In this document: positions 8,369-16,625 of the stretch, one piece after another
How the letters are laid out: each line of letters opens with the position of its first letter
How positions within the stretch are numbered: position 1 is the first letter of the stretch
NCBI RefSeq assembly: GCF_003173755.1
Contig: NZ_CP029553.1
Span: 4,488,001-4,552,000, forward strand
DNA: 64,000 nt
Source of the DNA: Methylobacterium terrae
GTDB taxonomy: Bacteria; Pseudomonadota; Alphaproteobacteria; Rhizobiales; Beijerinckiaceae
Direction: 5' to 3'
Notes under the pieces: generated by a model
Told to the model about the DNA's origin: nothing
Database searches by the model: none
What the model saw: the letters and a program-made list of their open reading frames with translations, nothing else
Program-made: the position numbers and the translations under genes

Positions 8369-9295
8369 ATGGCCGACAGCCAGCTTGCGGCGGGCGGGGC
8401 TCACGCCCCGCTCGCCCAGCGCGACCTCCTGGTCGAGCTCAACGACATCAAGCGCGTCCGGTCCGCCGGGCGCCGCGGCTCGATCGCCGAGCGGCTCTTC
8501 CTCCAGGCCTGGTCGGCGCTGACCGGCGGCGCCGACCCGGCGGCGCTTGCCCTCGACATCACCGCCAAGGCGCTCGCGGCCTCCCGCCTCGGCGACCTCG
8601 ACGCGGCCTTCCTGAGCCTCGCCGGGCTGTCGCCGACCCAGGCCTCCGCCGTGCTGGTACGGGGCTTCGACGAGGTGGCGGGTCCGCTCGATCCGGCCCT
8701 GGCGGAGCGCCTGCGCGCCTGCCTCGCCGCGCCGCGGGACTGGACGCCCGGCCCCCTGCCGCATTTCGCCGTGCTCCAGGCCGACCAGCCGCGGGCCGGC
8801 GTCACCTGCCCGGGCAAGCCGCGCATCCTGCTCGAGCCGCCGGAGAACCACGCCGAGCACTGCCTGATGGTGGCGGTCTACGGCGTCGCCTTGAGCCCGT
8901 TCTACGGCGCCGACCCGACCACGGTGTTCGTCGCCGCCCTCGCCCATCACCTCCACAACGCCCTGATGCCGGATGCCGGCTTCACCGGCGAGATCCTGCT
9001 CGGCGACCATCTCGATGCGGTCATCGCGACCTTGAGCGATCGGGCGCTCTCCGAGCTGGACGCGCCGCTGCGGGACGTGGTCGCCTCATCGCGAAGGATC
9101 CTGGCGGACGACCGCACGGCGGAGGGCCGGGCCTTCCACGCCGCCGACGTGATCGACCGGGTGCTGCAGATCGCCCAGCACCTGCGGGCGGCCTCCCTCA
9201 CCATGGACACGGTGCTGGGCGAGATGGCGCTGGTGCATGACGGCCCGGTGAAGGGCTTTCACGACCGGGTGCTTGCCGACATGCGGCTGCCGTGA
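8369..9295 (+). CDS. HD-domain-like putative metal-dependent phosphohydrolase
   Basis: 308 residues, starting two bases after the inositol-phosphate synthase stop. The C-terminal two thirds resembles HD-superfamily helical hydrolases: H161 and H164 in ENHAEH, then H193, H194 and H196 in LAHHLHNA, and a later stretch HAADVIDRVLQIAQH. The usual His-Asp doublet is replaced by His-His, so the metal site is altered or shifted. The N-terminal 150 residues are alanine/leucine-rich without a known motif. Given its place it could dephosphorylate inositol phosphate or a glycosylated form. That is inference, and a non-catalytic role is equally possible. Confidence 0.6.
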   Translation: MADSQLAAGGAHAPLAQRDLLVELNDIKRVRSAGRRGSIAERLFLQAWSALTGGADPAALALDITAKALAASRLGDLDAAFLSLAGLSPTQASAVLVRGFDEVAGPLDPALAERLRACLAAPRDWTPGPLPHFAVLQADQPRAGVTCPGKPRILLEPPENHAEHCLMVAVYGVALSPFYGADPTTVFVAALAHHLHNALMPDAGFTGEILLGDHLDAVIATLSDRALSELDAPLRDVVASSRRILADDRTAEGRAFHAADVIDRVLQIAQHLRAASLTMDTVLGEMALVHDGPVKGFHDRVLADMRLP

Positions 9296-9386
9296 CGAGG
9301 GCGGCGGACGTCCTTGGGCGTCCGCGCCCGCGCTCTATCTCACGTCAGAGCCCGCCGCAGGGTGGGCGCCGCGAGGAAACGCATCC

Positions 9387-10559
9387 GTGATCCCGTTCGG
9401 GCTCCTCTCGCCGGTGACCGGCGAGGCGCTGCACCACGACACGCCCCACTCCCTGCGCGAGGGCAAGCGCGGCCCGCGCTGGCCGGTGGTCGACGGCATC
9501 CCCTACCTGCGGGTCGGGCGCGACGGCCTGAGGGCGGAGGTTCTGGGCCATCTCGACAAGGGCGCGCCGGGCCACGCCCTCGAATTGCTGCTCGCCGACC
9601 AGGACGATTGGTGGACCGGCCCGAAGGCCGATCCCGCGACCCTGCGCGAGCTCGTGCGCGAGATGAAGTACGTCAACCTGCGGGAGGCCTGCGCCCGCCT
9701 CGGCTGGGGCCGGGTCGGCGACTACTTCGTCAACCGCTGGACCGACCCGACCTATCTCGCGGGCCTCGCCCTCCTGGAGGCGCACTGGAACAAGCCGACC
9801 TGCGCCTTCGAGCTCGCCTGCGGCATCGGCCATTACCTGCGCGAGTTGCAGGGGCGGGGCGTGCGGGTGTCGGGCGGCGACGTGGTCTTCGCCAAGCTCT
9901 GGGTCGCCCGCCACTGGGTCGCCGGGCAGCGGCCGTTCCTCGTCTGCTTCGACGCCGCCTCGCCGCACTGGCCGATCGACCAGGCGCCGGTCGACCTCGT
10001 GATGTGCCACGACGCGTTCTACTTCCTGCCGGAGAAGGCCCGCATCCTCGATGCCCTGCGCAGGACCGCCGGCGAGGAGGGCTGGCTGGCCCTGAGCCAC
10101 GTCCACAACAGCGCCCGGCCCGGCTTCTCGGCCGGGCACGCGGTCTCCTCCGCCGAGATCGAGGAGCTGTTTCCCGACGGGCTCGTTTACGACGACGACG
10201 AGCTGACCCGGGCCCTCGTCGAGGCCCGCGCGCCGGTGCCGGCCGAGCCTGCCGCCCTCGACCACGTCGAGGCGTTCTCGGTGGTCTGCGGCCCCGGCAT
10301 GCGCCCGGCGCCCCGGCCCCTCGTCGACGGCCTGACCCTGCCGCGGGAGGGGGCGCATCTGCGGCTCAACCCGCTCTACGGGCCCGATCCCGCCGGGGGC
10401 TATACGATCGCCTGGCCGTCCGAGCGCTACCGCGACGAGTACGCGCCCCGCGCCACCTACCCGCTGCACTCCGAGGGCCCCGAGACCCTGGAAGCCAGCC
10501 CAGAGACCATCGACCGCGCTCGGATCCGCGAGTTCGTCGATCTGCCGGAGCGGTGGTGA
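9387..10559 (+). CDS. SAM-dependent methyltransferase with Trm112-like N-terminal segment
   Basis: 390 residues from a GTG at 9387 preceded by GAGGAAA. An upstream ATG at 9273 would overlap the previous gene and adds unlikely sequence. The N-terminus (LLSPVTGEAL ... VDGIPYLR) resembles the Trm112/UPF0434 zinc-ribbon fold but lacks its cysteines. A class I methyltransferase fold follows, with the SAM-binding motif FELACGIGHYLREL near residue 145 and an acidic strand VDLVMCHDAFYF. The C-terminal 100 residues are not recognised. It sits 91 bp after the HD-like gene on the same strand and is separated from the next gene by repeat DNA. The methyl acceptor is unknown, and the natural candidate is an intermediate of the surrounding pathway. 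Confidence 0.7.
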   Translation: MIPFGLLSPVTGEALHHDTPHSLREGKRGPRWPVVDGIPYLRVGRDGLRAEVLGHLDKGAPGHALELLLADQDDWWTGPKADPATLRELVREMKYVNLREACARLGWGRVGDYFVNRWTDPTYLAGLALLEAHWNKPTCAFELACGIGHYLRELQGRGVRVSGGDVVFAKLWVARHWVAGQRPFLVCFDAASPHWPIDQAPVDLVMCHDAFYFLPEKARILDALRRTAGEEGWLALSHVHNSARPGFSAGHAVSSAEIEELFPDGLVYDDDELTRALVEARAPVPAEPAALDHVEAFSVVCGPGMRPAPRPLVDGLTLPREGAHLRLNPLYGPDPAGGYTIAWPSERYRDEYAPRATYPLHSEGPETLEASPETIDRARIREFVDLPERW

Positions 10560-10639
10560 TGGGGGAATCGACGAGTCTTCAAGGCCCGCGCTTTCTCCTC
10601 GAGATAGAGCCGTCGGGTGGAGAAGGAGGGCGCGAGCTT

Positions 10640-11090
10640 TTCCCCTCCCCCCTCTGCGGGGGAGGGTGGCCCCCAGAGGGGGCCGGGAGAGGGGACGCCG
10701 CTTCCGGAGAAGTCGCGCGCTTCATGACGGGCGCCATACCCGGCATCGTCGCGCTGCCCCTCTCCCGCCCTGCTTCACAGGGCATCCTCCCCCGCAGAGG
10801 CAGGGCTGTTCGGGAAAAGATCGAGCGCGGGACATCCCCTCTCCCCGCGGGCGGGGAGAGGCCTTCACCCCCCTTGTCGGGGGTGAAGGGAGCCCGCAGG
10901 GCGAGGGTGAGGGGGTATCTCCGGACGAGGCTCCCCCGGCACCACCCCCTCACCCTCGCTCCGGCTACGCCTCCGCTCACTTCATCGACGACAAGGTCGA
11001 TGAAGTCCTCTCCCCGCCCGCGGGGAGAGGGGAAACAAGTGCCTCGATCTTTCCCCGGACAGCCCTGCTGCAGAGGGGGGACGGGAAAAG
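10640..11090. repeat. repeat family A, copy 1 (nested palindrome)
   Basis: This is the largest copy. Two 26-bp arms at 10836-10861 and 11007-11032 are exact reverse complements, and each can also fold on itself. Inner arms around GAGGGTGAGGGGGT (about 10902) and its complement (about 10945) make a second nested stem. A diverged subunit precedes it at 10640-10696. It fills most of the 583 bp between the methyltransferase and oxidoreductase genes. No gene is contained. Confidence 0.85.
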
Positions 11091-11142
11091 CCCACGCCCT
11101 CCATCGATGCGTCGTCGCGGTCGGACCGGCAGGGGTGAGCGC

Positions 11143-12183
11143 ATGACCGCCATCGGCTGGGGCATCGTCGGGTTCGGCTGGGTCGCCCGGGACTTCATGG
11201 CGCCGGCGATCCGGGCCGCCGGCCACCGCCTCGTCGCGATCTGCGATCCCGGGGCGGAGGCGCGGGAGGCGGCGTCCCGCCTCGGCGCGCGGGGCCACGC
11301 CGACCTCGCCGGGCTCATCGCCGAGCCGGAGGTCGAGGCGGTCTACGTCGCGACGCCCAACCATCTCCATCGCGGCGCCGTCGAGGCCCTGGCCGGGGCC
11401 GGCAAGGCGATCCTGTGCGAGAAGCCGATGGCGGCCGCGCTTTCCGACGCCGAGGCGATGGCGGCGTCGGTCGCCCGCACCGGGGTGCTCTACGGCACCG
11501 CCTTCGACCAGCGCCACCATCCCGCCCACCGGCTGCTCCGCGACGAGATCCGCGCCGGCCGGGTCGGCACCGTGACGGCGGTCCGGATCGTCTATGCCTG
11601 CTGGCTCGACCGGGGCTGGACGGCGATTCCCGGGCAAGCGAACTGGCGCATCGACCAGGCCCAGGCCGGCGGCGGGGCGCTGATGGACCTCGCCCCCCAC
11701 GGCCTCGACCTGACCGACTTCCTCCTCGACGAGCCGATCCTCGACGTCACGGCGCTGACCCAGGCGAGGGCGCAGGATTACGCGGTCGACGATGGCGCGC
11801 TCGTGATCGGCCGGACCGGGTCGGGCGTGCTGGCGAGCCTGCACGTCGCCTATAACTGCCCCGACGCGCTGCCGCGGCGCCGCCTGGAGATCGCCGGCAC
11901 CCGAGGCCTGCTCGTCGCCCTGAACACCATGGGCCAGGAGGCGGGCGGGAGCGTCACCGTCACGGACGGTGCCACGGGCGAGACCGTGCCGCTTCCCTTC
12001 GACGGAGAGGCCTCGCCGTTCCTGGAGCAGGTGCGGGCCTTCGGGCGCTCCCTTCGCGATCCGGCGGGGCGCGAGGCCTGGTCGGCCGAGCGCGACCTGC
12101 ACACCATGCGGCTCCTCGCCCGCGCCTACGCCGCCTCTCCCTCGCATCGCCCCGCCCCATCCCCCGTCGCGCCGGCCGCCTGA
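11143..12183 (+). CDS. Gfo/Idh/MocA family oxidoreductase
   Basis: 346 residues, NAD(P)-binding family that includes inositol 2-dehydrogenases and sugar dehydrogenases. The Rossmann motif GIVGFGWVARDF lies at 6-17, the conserved EKP (CEKPMAAAL) near residue 97 supplies the catalytic lysine, and a DLAPHGLDLTDFLL helix carries the usual histidine near residue 186. The ATG at 11143 is chosen because upstream sequence is repeat DNA. It is followed 24 bp later by the YcaO gene. With Ino1 and an isomerase-like TIM barrel in the same run, oxidation of an inositol or sugar hydroxyl is a reasonable role, but no substrate is shown by the sequence. Confidence 0.85.
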   Translation: MTAIGWGIVGFGWVARDFMAPAIRAAGHRLVAICDPGAEAREAASRLGARGHADLAGLIAEPEVEAVYVATPNHLHRGAVEALAGAGKAILCEKPMAAALSDAEAMAASVARTGVLYGTAFDQRHHPAHRLLRDEIRAGRVGTVTAVRIVYACWLDRGWTAIPGQANWRIDQAQAGGGALMDLAPHGLDLTDFLLDEPILDVTALTQARAQDYAVDDGALVIGRTGSGVLASLHVAYNCPDALPRRRLEIAGTRGLLVALNTMGQEAGGSVTVTDGATGETVPLPFDGEASPFLEQVRAFGRSLRDPAGREAWSAERDLHTMRLLARAYAASPSHRPAPSPVAPAA

Positions 12184-12207
12184 GGCCCGCGGAGGAGCTT
12201 TCTCATC

Positions 12208-13764
12208 GTGGACAGACCCACCGCCCCCCGCCCCTATCCCTTCGGCCGGACACGCGTCATCGAGGGCCTGCCCGAGCGCCTGCCGGATGCCGTCCGGGCC
12301 TATCTCGACGTGCTGCCGCCGGGCCGGATCGTCGGCTTTCCGCTCGCGCCCCTCGACCGCACCGGGGTGCCGTGCTGGTTCGTGTCGCTGTTCCTCGACG
12401 ATCCCTACTTCGTCGGCGCGATGCCGAGCGGCATCGGCTACGGTGCCACCGACGACGAGGCGATCATCGGCTCGGTGGCGGAGATCGCCGAGAACCTGAT
12501 GCCGAGCCTGGCGCTGATCCCGCGCAAGAAGGAGCGCGCCAGCTACCACGACCTCGTGCGGGTCTTCGGCGCGGGGTCGGTCGCCGATCCGCTCACCCTC
12601 GGCCTGCCGGCGGGGAGCCCCGTGAACCGCGACACCGTGCTCGAATGGACCGGGACGGTGCGGGCGCGCACGGGCGAGACGGTGCTGATGCCCCTCGACC
12701 TCGCGGCGACCGACTACTTCGAGCTGTCGCCGGGCTACGAGCCCTTCACCAATCTCATCACCAACGGGCTGGGCGCCGGGCCGGACGTCGAGTTCGCCCT
12801 CGGGCACGGGCTGCTCGAACTGCTCCAGCGCGACGGCAACGGCCTCCTGTTCCGCGCCCTCGACCAGGGCGTGATGCTCGACGTCTCGGAGGGCCTCGGT
12901 CCCGAGACGCGCGGCATGCTCGACCGGCTGGAGGCCCTCGGCATCCGCGCGATGCCGAAATTCGCCACCGACCAGTTCGGCTTCACCAACGTCTACTGCG
13001 TCGGCTACGACGTCGACGCGTCGCGAACCCCGGCACCGATCGCCCTCTCGGCCTGCGGCGAGGCCTGCGATCCCGACCGCGAGCGGGCCCTGCGCAAGGC
13101 GATCCTCGAATTCCAGGCGGCGCGGGTGCGCAAGACCTTCGGCCACGGTCCGCTGGAGCTCGCCCGCTCGATCACCCCGCCGGGCTATGTCGACGCCTTC
13201 ATCGAGAAGGCGCTGCCGAGCCTCGACCTGGAGGAGGGGAGGGCGCTCGCCGCGATGCTCGACTGGATCGGTGAGCCGGCCGAGACCCTGCGGGGCTTCC
13301 TCACTGAGACCGTCTATTCCGAGCGCGGCACCAAGCGTTTCACCGACCTGCCGACGCAGGCCGCGCCGACCGGCCAGGACCGCGCCCGCATCGCCCGCGA
13401 GCGGCTGGAGGGGCAAGGCTTCGACGTGCTCTACGTCGACGCCTCGCCGCCGGGAGGCGGTGTCGGCATCGTCAAGGCGATCGTGCCGGGGCTCGAGGTC
13501 GAGACCATGAGCTACTACCGCATCGGCGAGCGCAACACGCGAAAGCTCATCGAGCGCGACCACCCGCTGATCCGCTTCGGGCAGGAGAGCGAATCCTTGC
13601 GCCCGGTGTGCCTGACCCCGGAGGCGCTGGAGCGCTTCGGCGGCCAGCCGCTGTTCGACGTCGCGCTCGCCGACGAGATCGTCGGCCCGCTCTATCCCCT
13701 CTACCGCGAGCCGGAATCGCACCACGCGCCGTTCCGCCTCGAGCGCCGGGGGAGGGCGGCATGA
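12208..13764 (+). CDS. YcaO-domain protein
   Basis: 518 residues from a GTG with a strong GGAGGAG site. YcaO enzymes use ATP to phosphorylate an amide oxygen and so install thiazolines, thioamides or amidines. The three ATP/Mg segments are recognisable: GYGATDDEAIIGSVAEIAEN (78-97), a helix with E204 and R208-D209 (EFALGHGLLELLQRDG), and CDPDRERALRKAILEFQAAR (287-306). The C-terminus ends in FRLERRGRAA with no proline-rich PxPxP tail. No TfuA, E1-like partner or precursor peptide is visible nearby, so a RiPP role is not supported. The stop overlaps the next ATG (ATGA at 13761-13764), showing tight coupling with the TIM-barrel gene. Confidence 0.85.
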   Translation: MDRPTAPRPYPFGRTRVIEGLPERLPDAVRAYLDVLPPGRIVGFPLAPLDRTGVPCWFVSLFLDDPYFVGAMPSGIGYGATDDEAIIGSVAEIAENLMPSLALIPRKKERASYHDLVRVFGAGSVADPLTLGLPAGSPVNRDTVLEWTGTVRARTGETVLMPLDLAATDYFELSPGYEPFTNLITNGLGAGPDVEFALGHGLLELLQRDGNGLLFRALDQGVMLDVSEGLGPETRGMLDRLEALGIRAMPKFATDQFGFTNVYCVGYDVDASRTPAPIALSACGEACDPDRERALRKAILEFQAARVRKTFGHGPLELARSITPPGYVDAFIEKALPSLDLEEGRALAAMLDWIGEPAETLRGFLTETVYSERGTKRFTDLPTQAAPTGQDRARIARERLEGQGFDVLYVDASPPGGGVGIVKAIVPGLEVETMSYYRIGERNTRKLIERDHPLIRFGQESESLRPVCLTPEALERFGGQPLFDVALADEIVGPLYPLYREPESHHAPFRLERRGRAA

Positions 13765-14585
13765 GCCTGCGCTTCGCCTACAACACCAACGGGGCGGCCA
13801 ACCACCGCCTCGACGATGCGCTGAGCCTCATCGCCGAGGCCGGCTACGACGGCGTCGCGCTCACCCTCGACATCCACCACCTCGATCCCTTCGCGGAGGA
13901 CTGGGCGAGGCAAGCCGAGCGGGTGCGCGGCCGGCTCTACTCCCTCGGCCTCGGCTCGGTGATCGAGACCGGCGCCCGCTTCCTCCTCGACCCGCGGGCC
14001 AAGCACGAGCCGACCCTGGTGACCGCGGATGCCGCAGGCCGCGCCCGCCGGGTCGCCTTCCTGCACCGCGCCGTCGACATCGCGGCGATCCTCGGTTCGG
14101 AGGCGGTGTCGTTCTGGGCCGGCGTGCCGAAGCCCGGCGTCGATCCGGCGGAGGCGCGGGGCTGGCTGCGGGACGGGCTGGAGCAGGTCGTGGCCTACGC
14201 CGCCGAGCGACGGGTGGTCGCGGCGCTCGAACCCGAGCCCGGGATGCTGGTCGAGACCCTGGACGACTACGCGGCGCTCGACGTCCCGGGCCTTCGCCTG
14301 GCGCTCGATACCGGCCACTGCCTGGTGACGCAGGAACGCGAGCCCGCGGCCGCAATCCGGGAATTCGCCGACCGGCTCGGCACGGTGGCGATCGAGGACA
14401 TGGCGCGCGGCAGCCACATCCATCTGCCCTTCGGCGAGGGCGACATGGACATAGCCGGCGTGCTCGACGCCCTCGAGGCGATCCATTTCGACAAGCTGGT
14501 CTGCGTCGAGCTCTCCCGCGAGAGCCACCGCGCCGACCGGATGATCCCGGATTCGCTGGCCTACCTCCGGGAGTGCCGCCGATGA
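13761..14585 (+). CDS. sugar phosphate isomerase/epimerase-like TIM barrel
   Basis: 274 residues of the xylose isomerase-like (AP endonuclease 2) TIM-barrel family, which includes inosose dehydratase and inosose isomerase (IolE, IolI). Visible features are RFAYNTNGAANHRL at the start, ALEPEPGM with a metal-type Glu near 158, LALDTGHC with Asp and His near 180-183, and HIHLPFGEGDMDI near 214-226. It overlaps the YcaO stop and its own TGA overlaps the glycosyltransferase ATG, so three genes are translationally coupled. Together with the Gfo/Idh/MocA protein it could convert an inositol-derived ketone. The assignment to the fold is firm, the reaction is inferred. Confidence 0.82.
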   Translation: MSLRFAYNTNGAANHRLDDALSLIAEAGYDGVALTLDIHHLDPFAEDWARQAERVRGRLYSLGLGSVIETGARFLLDPRAKHEPTLVTADAAGRARRVAFLHRAVDIAAILGSEAVSFWAGVPKPGVDPAEARGWLRDGLEQVVAYAAERRVVAALEPEPGMLVETLDDYAALDVPGLRLALDTGHCLVTQEREPAAAIREFADRLGTVAIEDMARGSHIHLPFGEGDMDIAGVLDALEAIHFDKLVCVELSRESHRADRMIPDSLAYLRECRR

Positions 14586-15817
14586 GGATCTGTTTCGTCA
14601 GCCGGCGCTACTTCCCGGCGATCTCCGGCATGAGCGTCTACGCCCAGAACCTGCTGCGCGAACTCGTCGGCGCCGGCCACGACGTCACGATGGTGAGCCA
14701 GTACCGGGGCGATGCCTTCGGCACCAAGGTCTATGGCGGCGGCCCGCCGCCGCCGGTCCCGGGCGTGCGGGTGATCGGCCTCGAACAGCGCGGCGAGCAG
14801 GAGAGCGGCGATTTCGAGCGCGACATCGCCACGATGGTCGAGACGATCGCGGCCGAGCACGTCAAGAAACCCTTCGACGTGCTGCACGCCCAGTACGGCT
14901 ACCCGACCGGTTTCGCGACGCTGATCGCCTCGCAGCGCTTGGGCGTGCCGAACGTGGTCTCGATCCAGGGCGGCGACGGCCACTGGGTCGGCTCGTGCTG
15001 CGAGACCCACCGCCTCGCCATGGTGCGGGTGCTGGCCCACGCCAACGCGCTCCTGATCGGCGGGCGCTCCTTCGTCGCCGAGGTCTGCGACCGGCTCGGC
15101 AGCGATCCCGACCGCTTCACCATCGTGCCGGGCGCCGTCGACACCGCGCGCTTCCGGCCCCCCGAGGGCTGGCAGCCGGGCGACGCCGCCGATCCGGTGC
15201 GGCTGTTCTACCACGGCCGGGTCGACCGCCGGAAAGGCGTGCTCGACTTCCTCGACGCCTTGAGCCTGCTGCGCCTGCGCGGCACGCCGTTCTCCGCCAT
15301 CATCTCGGGCATCGGTCCCGACGTGGAGCCGGCGCGGTCCCTCGCCGCCGATCTCGGTTTCCCGGAATCGCAGGTGCGCTTCACCGGCTACGCCGATTAC
15401 GACGCGGTGCCGGGCCTCTACGCGATGGGCGACGTCTTCGTCTCGCCGACCTACGCGGAAGGGTTCTCCAACACCATCCTGGAAGCGATGGCGGCGGGCC
15501 AGGCGGTGGTCTCGACCCACTCGGTCGGCGTCTCGGACTGCCTGCGCGACGGCGAGAACGGTCTCATGGTCCAGCCCGGCGACGTGCCGGCGCTCGCCGA
15601 GGCCCTGCACCGGATCATCACCGATCGCCCCTTGCGCGCCCGCCTCGCGGCGGCGGCGCTGGAGGAGTGCCGGCGGGTCTATTCCTGGCAGGCGGTGGGC
15701 CGGCAGATCATGGAGGTCTACGCGGCGGTGAAGGGCGTGCGGCCGGACCCGGCCTTCGATCCGGACCTGCCGCACGACCCCGGCTGCCGCTTCCGGGCCG
15801 AACCGCACCTGCTGTGA
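14582..15817 (+). CDS. GT4-family glycosyltransferase
   Basis: 411 residues, GT-B fold retaining glycosyltransferase. The start MRICFVSRRYFPAISGMSVY is typical of family 4, and the C-terminal donor-binding domain shows LFYHGRVDRRKGV and SPTYAEGFSNTILEAMAAG with the conserved EGF...E motif. The ATG at 14582 overlaps the preceding stop. A GTG nine bases earlier is a less likely start. GT4 enzymes include MshA, which joins GlcNAc to inositol phosphate, and BshA, and the adjacent PIG-L deacetylase repeats the MshA-MshB pairing. Donor sugar cannot be read from sequence. Confidence 0.87.
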   Translation: MRICFVSRRYFPAISGMSVYAQNLLRELVGAGHDVTMVSQYRGDAFGTKVYGGGPPPPVPGVRVIGLEQRGEQESGDFERDIATMVETIAAEHVKKPFDVLHAQYGYPTGFATLIASQRLGVPNVVSIQGGDGHWVGSCCETHRLAMVRVLAHANALLIGGRSFVAEVCDRLGSDPDRFTIVPGAVDTARFRPPEGWQPGDAADPVRLFYHGRVDRRKGVLDFLDALSLLRLRGTPFSAIISGIGPDVEPARSLAADLGFPESQVRFTGYADYDAVPGLYAMGDVFVSPTYAEGFSNTILEAMAAGQAVVSTHSVGVSDCLRDGENGLMVQPGDVPALAEALHRIITDRPLRARLAAAALEECRRVYSWQAVGRQIMEVYAAVKGVRPDPAFDPDLPHDPGCRFRAEPHLL

Positions 15818-15826
15818 GGGCAACTC

Positions 15827-15850
15827 CCCCTCTCCCACACGGGAGAGGGG
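15827..15850. repeat. repeat family B, single half copy
   Basis: A 24-bp self-complementary unit, CCCCTCTCCC-ACAC-GGGAGAGGGG, lies in the 58 bp between the glycosyltransferase and deacetylase genes. It matches the right arm of the full B copies at 36181-36204 and 47582-47605 and may attenuate transcription inside the cluster. Confidence 0.85.
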
Positions 15851-15875
15851 ATCCCGCGTCCTGCTTGAGTCTTTG

Positions 15876-16625
15876 ATGCCCACAGCCCTCGCCCTCTCGC
15901 CCCACCTCGACGACGCCGCCTTCTCCTGCGGCGGCACCCTGGCGCAGCTCGCCGGCCGGGGATGGCGGGTGGTGATGGTGACCCTGCTCACCGCCGGCGT
16001 GACCGAGCCGACGGGCTTCGCCCTCGCCTGCCAGCTCGACAAGGGGCTCGGGCCGGAGGTCGACTACATGGCCCTTCGCCGCGACGAGGACCGGGCGGCG
16101 GCCGCCGCGCTCGGCCTCGGCCCTCCGGTCCACGTCGCCCTGTGGGAGGCGCCGCATCGCGGCTACGCCTCGGCGCCCGAGCTCTTCGCCGAGACGCGGC
16201 CCGACGACCGGCTCGCCGACGATCTCGCGCCCGTGCTCGACCGCCTGACGGCGGAGGCCGCGCCCGACCTGCTGCTGGCGCCGCAAGGGGTGGGCGGCCA
16301 CGTCGACCACGTCCAGCTGGTGCGGGCGCTGATCGCCCGCGCGCCGGCCTGCCCGGTCCTGTGGTGGCGCGACTTTCCCTACACCGTCCGCCACCCCGAC
16401 CCGAAGGAGCCGTTCCGCGACACCTTCGCGGCCCTGACCCCCGTCACCGTGCGCCTGTCCCCGGAGGAGGAGGCGGCCAAGCACGCGGCCTGCGCGGCCT
16501 ATGCCAGCCAGATCGGCTTCCAGTTCGGCGGTCCCGACGGACTCGCCGAGCGCCTGGGCGCCGAGAATGCGCGCGAGCATTTCCGCCTCGCCGGCGCCCT
16601 GCCGGACGGGCTCGCCCTCGCGTGA
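15876..16625 (+). CDS. PIG-L family deacetylase
   Basis: 249 residues, zinc-dependent N-deacetylase of the GlcNAc-PI / MshB / BshB family. The zinc and base motif SPHLDD (H10, D12, D13) and the second motif GGHVDH (H142, D144, H145) are intact, so the enzyme should be active. Family members remove acetyl from N-acetylglucosamine attached to inositol, malate or lipid. The ATG at 15876 is preferred to the TTG one codon earlier. Its stop overlaps the next start (GTGA at 16622-16625). Its position after a GT4 gene in a cluster headed by inositol-phosphate synthase makes a GlcNAc-inositol type substrate the leading inference. Confidence 0.87.
   Translation: MPTALALSPHLDDAAFSCGGTLAQLAGRGWRVVMVTLLTAGVTEPTGFALACQLDKGLGPEVDYMALRRDEDRAAAAALGLGPPVHVALWEAPHRGYASAPELFAETRPDDRLADDLAPVLDRLTAEAAPDLLLAPQGVGGHVDHVQLVRALIARAPACPVLWWRDFPYTVRHPDPKEPFRDTFAALTPVTVRLSPEEEAAKHAACAAYASQIGFQFGGPDGLAERLGAENAREHFRLAGALPDGLALA

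Noticed and set aside
10640..11090. CRISPR-like or satellite repeat
   Set aside because: Units are inverted, not direct, and there are no evenly spaced unique spacers or cas genes. It is a nested palindrome.
10579..13725. 1048-residue minus-strand frame
   Set aside because: It runs antisense through the oxidoreductase and YcaO genes and through repeat DNA. The plus-strand proteins have clear families, so this is a shadow.
12208..13764. RiPP biosynthetic cluster
   Set aside because: No precursor peptide, recognition element, TfuA, E1-like, protease or exporter gene is found around the YcaO gene.
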